DNA of 64,000 nucleotides, taken from assembly GCF_040359615.1 (NCBI RefSeq), contig NZ_CP132942.1, positions 124,001 through 188,000 of the forward strand. Direction: 5' to 3'. The stretch comes from Tunturibacter psychrotolerans (GTDB lineage Bacteria > Acidobacteriota > Terriglobia > Terriglobales > Acidobacteriaceae). Position 1 is the stretch's first letter. Every line of letters starts with the position of its first letter. Positions 57,650-64,000 of this stretch are shown here, in pieces. The notes beneath the pieces are model-generated. The model had not been told where the DNA came from. It saw only the letters and a list, made by a program, of their open reading frames with translations, and made no database searches. Made by a program: the position numbers and the translations under genes.

Positions 57650-58214
57650 ATGCTCCTATGTAGTGCTTATTTGTTCTTTCCATCGATTCATGCCCGCTAT
57701 CTCTTCAGCGAACTCAAAACGCTTCAACTCGGGCATCCACTTTCGAAGACGCACAACGCTTAGCTGGAAAAATTAACGCAGAGCCGTATGGTCCCTGCGA
57801 TCCCTCCAAATGCGAATGGCACAAAAGAATAGACAATGCACGACTTCCGCGATGGTGGAGAGGTTCAGGCGAAACTTTCGGCGTGGTATTCGATGTGAAG
57901 GACTCAGTAGTTGTCAGGAAAGAAGCTACGTTTGGCACTGGGATAGAGGATGGATCGGTCCATCCCTCTCGGGTATCGTTCGACGAGCAGGAGCACTGGG
58001 GAAGGGGAAATACCCGAGAGCCCGTCCAGGCCAGTTGGTATACCACTGAGTTGTTTCATTATTGGTGGTTTTCCGTGGACATGACCCCCGAAGCCTCGGC
58101 TGAGGACCGGCGGCGCTACACCGCTTTCGACACAGTTGTTTCTGGAAATACAAGGGATGTAAAGACGCAAGAGATTTGCTGCCGACTGCGGACCCATTTC
58201 CTTTTGACAAGTGA
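57650..58214 (+). pseudogene. Conserved acidobacterial secreted protein broken by two frameshifts
   Basis: Three pieces in different frames join into one protein of about 188 residues. Frame 2 from 57650 gives a signal-like start (MLLCSAYLFFPSIHARYLFS ELKTLQLGH split here for length). A one-base loss near 57737 moves to frame 1: STFEDAQRLAGKINAEPYGP, then NARLPRWWRGSGETFGVVFD and TTELFHYWWFSVDMTPEASA. A second one-base loss near 58131 moves to frame 3: SCFWKYKGCKDARDLLPTAD and PFPFDK, then TGA at 58212. The reconstructed order is continuous and reads like one protein, which rules out chance. It has no known function. No other plus-strand gene fills this 820-bp gap. Confidence 0.8.
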
Positions 58215-58392
58215 ACACGCTATATTTCGAGACATGGCGATTCGCCTGTGTTAGAAAGATGGGGCATTCAAGCCGTGAGCGGACTCTCGCGATGAACTCC
58301 ACTGAGCCGTTCTACTCAATCAAATTGTGTCATCCAAATTTTGACCTTGCCCTGCTAGCATTTCTGTAACACTGTTCGCATCCAAGGAATTG

Positions 58393-59283
58393 ATGACTCA
58401 ATCCATGACTCACCAGAAAATCCGCAAAGCCGTCTTTCCTGCCGCAGGAATGGGCACACGCTTCCTTCCCGCCACCAAGGCCATGCCCAAGGAGATGCTC
58501 TGCCTCGTCGATAAGCCTCTGATCCAGTACGGCGTCGAAGAAGCCGTAGCCGCCGGCTGCACCGAGATCATCTTCGTCACCGGTCGCGGCAAATCCACCA
58601 TGGAAGACCACTTCGACATCAGTCCCGAGCTCGAAGCCTCCCTCGCCGCAAAAAATAAAACTGCCCTCCTGGAGGTCGCCCGCTCCGTCTCCAAGCTCGC
58701 CAAGATCACCTACACCCGCCAGCCCGAACCCCTCGGCCTCGGCCACGCCGTCCTCATGGCAAAAGAACTCGTCGGCGACGAACCCTTCGCCGTCCTCCTC
58801 CCCGACGACATCGTCGACGCCACCACTCCCTGCATGAAGCAGATGGTCGAGGCCTTCAACGAAATCCAATCCAGCATCCTCGGCTCCGAGGTCGTCGAAG
58901 GCGCAGCCATACAAAACTACGGCTGCCTCGACTGCACGCCCGACCCCAAAAACCCGCGCCTGCTCGCCGTCAAAGACCTCGTCGAAAAACCCAAACCCCA
59001 GGACGCGCCCTCGCAAAACGCCATCATCGGCCGCTACATCCTCACCCCGCGCATCTTCGACATGCTCGAGCACATCACCCCCGGCGCAGGCGGCGAATTA
59101 CAACTCACCGACGGCATCAAAGCCCTCCTGCAGCACGAAAAAGTCTACGGCTTCGTCTACGAAGGCACTCGCCACGACGCCGGAGACAAGCAAGGCTTCC
59201 TCCGCGCCACCGTCGAATTCGCCCTCAAAAACAAAGACCTCGGCCCCAGCTTCCGCACCTGGCTAAAATCTCTCCCGCTGTAA
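58393..59283 (+). CDS. galU: UTP-glucose-1-phosphate uridylyltransferase GalU
   Basis: 296 residues from the ATG with AAGGA 5 bp upstream; an in-frame TTG just before it is not the start. The N-terminal nucleotide-binding block GMGTRFLPATKAMPKEMLCL and VDKPLIQYGVEEA is diagnostic, with RQPEPLGLGHAVLMAK, LVEKPKPQ and GEL-type end (GGELQLTDGI, EGTRHDAGDKQGFL). It makes UDP-glucose for glycogen-independent polysaccharides, trehalose and lipopolysaccharide. Single gene, followed by an inverted repeat. Confidence 0.97.
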   Translation: MTQSMTHQKIRKAVFPAAGMGTRFLPATKAMPKEMLCLVDKPLIQYGVEEAVAAGCTEIIFVTGRGKSTMEDHFDISPELEASLAAKNKTALLEVARSVSKLAKITYTRQPEPLGLGHAVLMAKELVGDEPFAVLLPDDIVDATTPCMKQMVEAFNEIQSSILGSEVVEGAAIQNYGCLDCTPDPKNPRLLAVKDLVEKPKPQDAPSQNAIIGRYILTPRIFDMLEHITPGAGGELQLTDGIKALLQHEKVYGFVYEGTRHDAGDKQGFLRATVEFALKNKDLGPSFRTWLKSLPL

Positions 59284-59323
59284 CCATTCATCCCAAACCG
59301 CACCGCCGAAAAGTTACATTCAT

Positions 59324-59367
59324 CTCCCCCTTACGGCTCACAGCGTCACCGTGAGCCGTAGGGGGAG
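59324..59367. repeat. Long inverted repeat after galU
   Basis: CTCCCCCTTACGGCTCAC pairs with GTGAGCCGTAGGGGGAG around a 9-nt loop, a 17-bp stem with one bulged T. There is no U-run, so it is an RNA-stabilising or factor-dependent element rather than a simple terminator. After it (about 59396-59441) comes TGTCATTCCGACCG..., a sequence type I believe recurs between genes in related genomes. Confidence 0.75.
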
Positions 59368-59536
59368 CAAAGCCTTCGCACCTGTCACCTGAACTTGTCA
59401 TTCCGACCGAAAGGCTGCGGAGTGGAGGATTCTGCTGTTCGCCTTTATTTCCAGCAATCACTCCGTCACAAACTCCACCAATAGTTTCTGCATCTCAAAC
59501 CAAAGACTACGCACCGAAAAAATTACTGGAGAAGAC

Positions 59537-60016
59537 ATGTCCGCCCAAAAAGCAAGCGCACCCACTGCCGCCCTCACTCGAGAAAAACTCATAGACCTTC
59601 TCAACGAAGATCTCTCCCGCGAGTACCAAGCCATCATCGCCTACGTGAATTACTCGCAGGTCCTCAAGGGCGCACAGTACATGAACATCGCTGACGAGCT
59701 CGCCGTCCACGCCACCGAAGAGCTCGCCCACGCCATCGCCATCGCCAATCACATCGACTATCTCGGCGGCATGCCCACCGCGACCCCGAAGCTCGTCAAA
59801 ACCTCCGAAAAGAACGAAGAAATGCTCCGCTTCGACCTCGAAAACGAGAAGGAAACCATCGCCAACTATCGCCGCCGCATCAAGCAGTGCGACGAGCTCA
59901 ACGAGTTCGCCATCGGCGAATCCATCCGCGAGATCCTCATGCAGGAGCAGGACCACCTCATCGCCCTCGCCACCGCGCTCGGCATCGACCCACCCAACCC
60001 CGGCATCGCCGACTAA
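59537..60016 (+). CDS. Ferritin-like domain protein (bacterioferritin type)
   Basis: 159 residues, a four-helix bundle. Iron-ligand pattern: LNEDLSREYQAIIAYVNYSQ (Glu), ELAVHATEELAHAIAIANHI (ExxH), then NEFAIGESIREILMQEQDHL with ExxxDH. This matches the bacterioferritin/ferritin-like superfamily; no Met haem ligand at the usual place is evident. It would store or detoxify iron. GGAG RBS 7 bp before ATG. Monocistronic. Confidence 0.9.
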   Translation: MSAQKASAPTAALTREKLIDLLNEDLSREYQAIIAYVNYSQVLKGAQYMNIADELAVHATEELAHAIAIANHIDYLGGMPTATPKLVKTSEKNEEMLRFDLENEKETIANYRRRIKQCDELNEFAIGESIREILMQEQDHLIALATALGIDPPNPGIAD

Positions 60017-60139
60017 GTTACGCTTCACAAAAATTTCGTTATCCTGATCCTGAGCGTAGTCGAAGGAAAAGGGTCACTGTGTTTGCTTCGCCGTGAATCG
60101 CATCGACGGCTTTGAACAACCGAAAACAGGAGGAAGCAA

Positions 60140-60382
60140 ATGAACGAAGAAGCGATGAAGGCGGAACTCGAGCGCCTCCGGGCCGAAAACGCCCAACTCA
60201 AGACCAAAGAGAAAAGCGGCATCAGCCTCAAGGTGAGCGAAAAGGGCGCAGTGTCGCTCTATGGTATGGGGCGTTTTCCGGTCACTTTGTACAAGGAACA
60301 GTGGCTCCGCATCCTCGACAGCGCCCCTCAAATCGAAGCATTCATCCATGAGAACGAGGCGAAGCTGAAGACAAAGGAGTAG
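60140..60382 (+). CDS. Conserved small protein, coiled-coil N-terminus
   Basis: 80 residues with a strong AGGAGG RBS. Residues 1-25 form a heptad-like helix (MKAELERLRAENAQLKTKEK), then a compact beta-rich core (GISLKVSEKGAVSLYGMGRF, PVTLYKEQWLRIL) and a charged helix. The core resembles small proteins of unknown function found in many bacteria; no named domain is assigned. Soluble, no cysteine. Confidence 0.75.
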   Translation: MNEEAMKAELERLRAENAQLKTKEKSGISLKVSEKGAVSLYGMGRFPVTLYKEQWLRILDSAPQIEAFIHENEAKLKTKE

Positions 60383-60454
60383 CAGCTCGATATCGCGGAA
60401 GCGGCTCATTCAGCTTCCGCGATTGCCACGGGGACGTCGTATCGGGCGGCTTTC

Positions 60455-60841
60455 CTACTTCCCAATCTTCAAATCGATATAAAACTGATTCTTGTTATCG
60501 AACGAGCTGATCGTCTTCACCGGGCTCTTCTTCCCGTTGCTCTCAGCCCAGATCTCATAATCCGTATTCTGGGCCAACTGCCCAAACCGATATTCACCCG
60601 CGTCATCGGAAAAGTAGCTCTTCACCGCAAGGCTATGGTCGTCCTTCAAGTACACCACCGCGCCCTTCACAATCGCCCCACCACCATCGATGACCTTACC
60701 CTGAACCACCCGCTGTACAGGCCCACGCTGCTCCGCAACCGCAGACACAGCCCGCACACCTACAGCCAAAATCACCACCGAACAAGACGCGAGAATCACC
60801 TTACCGGCAAACGAACGGACCCAGCGATCAGTACTCTTCAT
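60455..60841 (-). CDS. Carboxypeptidase-regulatory-like domain protein
   Basis: 128 residues with an N-terminal membrane or signal segment (VILASCSVVILAVGVRAVSA). The remainder is one transthyretin-like carboxypeptidase regulatory domain (VVQGKVIDGGGAIVKGAVVY, LKDDHSLAVKSYFSDDAGEY, RFGQLAQNTDYEIWAES). Such domains act as small envelope adhesive or folding modules. Downstream of the LysW-like gene, 39 bp away on the same strand. Confidence 0.82.
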   Translation of the reverse strand: MKSTDRWVRSFAGKVILASCSVVILAVGVRAVSAVAEQRGPVQRVVQGKVIDGGGAIVKGAVVYLKDDHSLAVKSYFSDDAGEYRFGQLAQNTDYEIWAESNGKKSPVKTISSFDNKNQFYIDLKIGK

Positions 60842-60880
60842 ATGCTCTCAGTATACGGCTATCTCCATCCAGACCAGCCG

Positions 60881-61081
60881 TTACTCTTCGTCCTCTTCGT
60901 TGGTATGCGTCACATCCTCATCGTCATAACCCGCATCGTCGACAGCCGCCAGCTCCAGCGGATCTACTGAGACCACCTCAAGATCGATCCCGCACTCATC
61001 GCACTGAACCGTCTCGCCCTCCTCCACTTCATCGGCGTCCACCACAATCGGGTTATCGCACTCCGGACAAACAACAGCCAT
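60881..61081 (-). CDS. LysW-like zinc-ribbon protein
   Basis: 66 residues. Zinc ribbon CPECDN and [20 protein letters not shown] match LysW, the amino-group carrier that modifies alpha-aminoadipate in lysine or glutamate in arginine synthesis. The usual C-terminal EDWGE motif is missing; the tail is instead a strongly acidic EEDEE. No lysX/argX or other pathway gene is near, so it may be an orphan zinc-ribbon protein with another role. Good GGAGG RBS. Confidence 0.75.
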   Translation of the reverse strand: MAVVCPECDNPIVVDADEVEEGETVQCDECGIDLEVVSVDPLELAAVDDAGYDDEDVTHTNEEDEE

Positions 61082-61236
61082 GATCTTGCCTCCAGGGTCT
61101 TTGGGCCCACTCGCCCGTCTATAGGATTATAGGAACATCCCCGCGGACGCCCTCGTTATTTATTTAGCGGCCCTCCCGCCCATTCGTCAAGCATACGATT
61201 CACCTGCCACTTCGGTTTTGCACAAGGAGAAATTTC

Positions 61237-62790
61237 GTGATCGCTGCACCCAACCGCCCCGCACGCCCGGCCCTCACCCTCCTCGCAACCGCCGCCGTCC
61301 TCTCGTGCACCCTGCTCCACGCCCAACAAACTCAACAACCCCTCACCACTGGCCGCCCCATCACCGCCGCCCCAGCCGACCCCGCCATCGCCGCCGCCCT
61401 CGCGCAAGTCTCCCCCGACCACATCAAAGCCACCATCACCAAGCTCGTCTCCTTCAACAACCGCAACACCCTCTCCAGCATGGACACCGACCTCTCCCCC
61501 AACACCGGCGTAAACGCCGCCGCCGACTGGATCGAGTCCGAATTCAAATCCATCGCCTCCGCCTGCAACAACTGCCTCGAAGTAAAGCGCGACACCTTCA
61601 CCGAGGCCGCCAGCACCGCACCCAACGCCCGCATCACCAGGCCCACCAAAATCAGCAACGTCTACGCCGTCCTCCGCGGCACCGACCCCGCCCAGGCCGC
61701 CCGCATGGTCCTCGTCACCGGCCACTACGACTCCCGCAACTCCACCAACGCCAACACCCACGACCCCGCCCCCGGAGCCAACGACGACGCCAGCGGAGTC
61801 GCCGTCTCCCTCGAATCCGCCCGCGTCCTCAGCAAACTCAAATTCCCCAGCACCATCGTGTTCGTAGCCGTAGCCGGAGAAGAACAAGGCCTCAACGGCA
61901 GTGCCCACCTAGCCAAACTCGCCCACGAAGAAAACTGGCAGCTCGAAGCCGTCCTCAACAACGACATCGTAGGCGGCGACACCACCCCCGGCAACACCAC
62001 GCCCCCCAACATCCAGGACAAGACCACCGTCCGCGTCTTCTCCGAAGGCATCCCCGCCAACGCCACCCCCGATCAGCTCCACGCCATCGAAACCCTCGGC
62101 GCCGAAGGAGACTCCCCCTCCCGAGAACTCGCCCGTACCGTCGTCGACGTCGGCGCCACCTACTTCCATCCCGCTTCCCAGCACGCACCCAGCCCCCCAG
62201 GCAGCCGCGTCCACAACAACCTCATGCGCATGATCCCTGCCTTCCACCCCGTCCTCATCTTCCGTCGCGACCGCTTCCTCCGCGGCGGCGACCACACCTC
62301 CTTCAACCAGGAGGGCTTCGCCGCCGTCCGCTTCACCGAGTGGGCCGAGAACTTCGACCACCAGCACCAGAACGTTCGCGTAGAAAACGGCACTCAGTTC
62401 GGCGACCTCCTCCAGTACGTCGACTTCAACTACGTCGCCAACGTAGCCCGCCTCAACGCCGCCACCCTCGCCACTCTCGCTTCCGCACCTGGCGAACCGC
62501 AAAACGTCCACATCCTCACCACGGCCCTCGACAACACCACCGAGCTCACCTGGCAGCCTCCCACCGGCGCCCCCGCCAACACCACCTACGAGGTCGTCTG
62601 GCGCGAAACCGACCAGCCCACCTGGACCGACTCTGCCACCGCCGGATCAGCCCTCACTCTCAAGCTGGCCGTCTCCAAAGACAACGTAGTCTTCGCAGTC
62701 CGCTCCGTCGACCCCGCCGGCCACCGCAGCATCGCCGTCCTCCCCATCCCCGAACGCGGCCAGCGCACCCCACCTCCGGCAAAGCAGTGA
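61237..62790 (+). CDS. M28 family metallopeptidase, secreted
   Basis: 517 residues from a GTG with AAGGAG 7 bp upstream. Signal peptide LTLLATAAVLSCTLLHAQ. The M28 zinc-peptidase core: VTGHYDSRNS (His, Asp ligands), PGANDDASGVAVSLESARVL (bridging Asp), AGEEQGLNGS (Glu catalytic/ligand) and FLRGGDHTSFNQEGF (His). A fibronectin-type C-terminal domain (about 420-517, TELTWQPPTGAPANTTYEVV) follows. It should act as an aminopeptidase outside the cytoplasm. GTG start and C-rich codons are typical of the region. Confidence 0.93.
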   Translation: MIAAPNRPARPALTLLATAAVLSCTLLHAQQTQQPLTTGRPITAAPADPAIAAALAQVSPDHIKATITKLVSFNNRNTLSSMDTDLSPNTGVNAAADWIESEFKSIASACNNCLEVKRDTFTEAASTAPNARITRPTKISNVYAVLRGTDPAQAARMVLVTGHYDSRNSTNANTHDPAPGANDDASGVAVSLESARVLSKLKFPSTIVFVAVAGEEQGLNGSAHLAKLAHEENWQLEAVLNNDIVGGDTTPGNTTPPNIQDKTTVRVFSEGIPANATPDQLHAIETLGAEGDSPSRELARTVVDVGATYFHPASQHAPSPPGSRVHNNLMRMIPAFHPVLIFRRDRFLRGGDHTSFNQEGFAAVRFTEWAENFDHQHQNVRVENGTQFGDLLQYVDFNYVANVARLNAATLATLASAPGEPQNVHILTTALDNTTELTWQPPTGAPANTTYEVVWRETDQPTWTDSATAGSALTLKLAVSKDNVVFAVRSVDPAGHRSIAVLPIPERGQRTPPPAKQ

Positions 62791-62797
62791 TTTTTTT

Positions 62798-62918
62798 GCC
62801 GGACGGGCCACATCGGAATGCAAAGCCCGACCAACGGGAGGACCAAGCAAATGATGCCGCCACAACAAGGTATACCCGTCACGAAGTGACCGCCCCACGC
62901 GCAGTGGGCCCGTCCGGC
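62798..62918. repeat. Intergenic repeat, copy 2, with inverted ends
   Basis: GCCGGACGGGCC at 62798-62809 is an exact inverted copy of GGCCCGTCCGGC at 62907-62918. Between them lies the 95-bp repeat (62829-62923) shared with 44662-44756. It sits just after the M28 stop, following a T-run, and before the rhomboid gene. The architecture (inverted ends, no ORF) is like a miniature repeat element of the REP/BIME or MITE kind. Confidence 0.75.
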
Positions 62919-62994
62919 AGGACACAGCCTCGAAAAACAGCGTCTACGCGGTATGTCTTTTCATCTCCAACGCCTATGATCAAATAAGAAAAGC

Positions 62995-63822
62995 ATGCCC
63001 CGATCCGGCCCCATCTCGCTTGCGCTCCCAGCCTTCGAAGGCACCACCCGCAAACTCATCCTTCTGAATGTCGGCGCCTTCTTCGGCCTCCTCATCCTCC
63101 GTTGGCTCGCCCCGCAACTCGAAGCGGTCCTCCACAGCCACCTCATCCTCGAGCCCCTCGCCGTCGTCCACGGCGAAATCTGGCAGCTCCTCACCTACTC
63201 CTTCGTCGAACAGGGCATCCTCGGCATCCTCTTCGGCATGCTCACCCTCTGGTTCACGGGCTCTCTCCTCGAACCCTCCTTCGGCGGCCGCTGGTTAGCC
63301 GAGCTCTACCTCACCTCAGTAATCGGCGGCGCGATCCTCGCCTCCGCCATCTCCTTCACCCACATCCTCGGCCTGCGTCCCGACGTAGGCGCCGCCGGAG
63401 CCTGGTCCGGCATCTTCGGCCTCATGGTCGCCATCGCCATGATCTTCGGCGACCAGGAATTCCTCCTCTGGTTCGTCCTCCGCATCAAGGCCAAGTACAT
63501 GGTCGCGATCTACATCCTCATCGCGGTCGCCCTCCTGCTCAAGCAGGCCGACACCTTCAACGCCCTCATCCAGCTCTCCGGAGCCCTCTGCGGCGCGCTG
63601 TACGTCAAATTCGCTCCACGCCGCGGTCTCGCCTTCGGCCTCTCCGAACAATACTTCGGCGTCCGCAACCGCTACTACCGCTGGAAGCGCCGCCGCGCCG
63701 CGCGCAAGTTCGAGGTCTACATGCGCAAGCAGAATCGCGAAGTCCACTTCGACAAAGATGGCCGCTACGTCGACCCCGACGAGCTCCGCAAGAACCCAAA
63801 CGACAAGCGTTGGATGAACTAA
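62995..63822 (+). CDS. Rhomboid-family membrane protein lacking the catalytic His
   Basis: 275 residues with about six transmembrane segments (e.g. KLILLNVGAFFGLLILRWLA, LTSVIGGAILASAISF, MVAIYILIAVALLL). The rhomboid serine motif is GAAGAWSGIFGL (GxSG). The position of the catalytic His is QLSGALCGALYVKF, where a His is expected, so the dyad is incomplete. The C-terminus is highly basic (RYYRWKRRRAARKF) and ends with a soluble tail. Either an inactive rhomboid with a chaperone or binding role, or one using another base. Confidence 0.85.
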   Translation: MPRSGPISLALPAFEGTTRKLILLNVGAFFGLLILRWLAPQLEAVLHSHLILEPLAVVHGEIWQLLTYSFVEQGILGILFGMLTLWFTGSLLEPSFGGRWLAELYLTSVIGGAILASAISFTHILGLRPDVGAAGAWSGIFGLMVAIAMIFGDQEFLLWFVLRIKAKYMVAIYILIAVALLLKQADTFNALIQLSGALCGALYVKFAPRRGLAFGLSEQYFGVRNRYYRWKRRRAARKFEVYMRKQNREVHFDKDGRYVDPDELRKNPNDKRWMN

Positions 63823-63883
63823 GACAACGCCGCATAGAGAATCATCTCTCCTTGACAGATCGAAACTGCGTTTGCAGTGTCTG

Positions 63884-63968
63884 TCTTTTGCCGTGGTCTG
63901 TTCTTTTGCCGTGGTCTGTTCTTTTGCCGTGGTCTGTTCTTTTGCCGTTGTCTGTTCTTTTTGTTGTC
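63884..63968 (+). repeat. Tandem 18-bp repeat near window end
   Basis: Four copies of TCTTTTGCCGTGGTCTGT (the fourth with one change, CCGTTG) run from 63884 to 63955 and a broken fifth follows. It lies 60 bp after the rhomboid stop. No Shine-Dalgarno or start makes it a gene; similar repeats are frequent in related genomes to my recollection. Confidence 0.85.
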
Positions 63969-63983
63969 ATCCCCGAAGGGGAT
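63969..63983 (+). terminator. Small hairpin after the 18-bp repeats
   Basis: ATCCCC-GAA-GGGGAT, followed by CTGCTTTTG. It could end the rhomboid transcript, though the T-run is short (four T) and displaced by three bases. Confidence 0.4.
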
Positions 63984-64000
63984 CTGCTTTTGTAAACCCC

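Noticed and set aside
61156..61908. 250-codon minus-strand frame over the M28 gene
   Set aside because: Gly/Val/Asp-rich shadow; the plus strand shows complete M28 motifs.

Overview
The window looks like a chromosomal segment of an acidobacterium of the Terriglobales/Acidobacteriaceae type (Granulicella, Edaphobacter, Terriglobus and relatives). The basis is gene content rather than any marker gene: a giant MBG/Ig-repeat surface protein, an ADOP-type MacB permease operon with TolC and NtrC partners, a VWFA-related protein, a GH144-type glucoamylase-like enzyme, a DUF885 peptidase, a GC-rich C-ending codon bias, and intergenic repeats of a kind I associate with this group. No rRNA, tRNA, CRISPR array, transposase or prophage was found.

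Layout. 1-11.7 kb: the 3' part of a giant repeat protein (161-residue units that are almost identical, then 18 diverged MBG domains, then a membrane-anchoring C-terminus), followed by a small outer-membrane beta-barrel protein. 11.7-14.3 kb: a secreted GH31 alpha-glucosidase/xylosidase, then a 0.5 kb intergenic region with a palindrome, an orphan terminator and a G/C-run repeat. 14.8-19.5 kb: the KdpFABC high-affinity potassium ATPase, preceded by a translationally coupled 34-residue membrane peptide; kdpDE is absent. 19.9-20.7 kb: a cNMP-binding/DUF1003 membrane protein. 20.9-31.5 kb: one long minus-strand operon for a MacAB-TolC-like efflux system (HlyD adaptor, ATPase, permease-like remnant, ADOP permease, ATPase, TolC) ending in its own sigma-54 response regulator and histidine kinase; a good sigma-54 promoter candidate lies at its head. 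31.6-35.4 kb: Ku and LigD for non-homologous end joining.

35.5-37.1 kb: two convergent, overlapping CPBP-type membrane proteins. 37.2-39.3 kb: an EF-G-like GTPase. 39.7-42.5 kb: a LacI regulator divergent from a GH144-family enzyme. 42.5-46.8 kb: LigA, a formate/nitrite-type channel and a quinone-reductase-like MDR enzyme. 46.8-48.9 kb: a tandem pair of sugar-binding lipoproteins without transporter genes. 49.1-54.2 kb: a GH18 chitinase and Mfd. 54.2-57.6 kb: VWFA-related protein, cupin and DUF885 peptidase. 57.6-58.2 kb: a gene broken by two one-base deletions. 58.4-64 kb: GalU, ferritin-like protein, a small conserved protein, a carboxypeptidase-regulatory-like protein, a LysW-like zinc ribbon, an M28 peptidase and a rhomboid lacking its catalytic histidine.

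The theme is a free-living soil heterotroph: polysaccharide and peptide breakdown (GH31, GH144, GH18, M28, DUF885), envelope and efflux functions, potassium scavenging and DNA repair. The most unusual items are the homogenised 483-bp array, the efflux operon with a permease remnant and its own sigma-54 circuit, the uncharacterised kdp-leader peptide, the twice-frameshifted gene, and several enzyme-family members with altered catalytic motifs.
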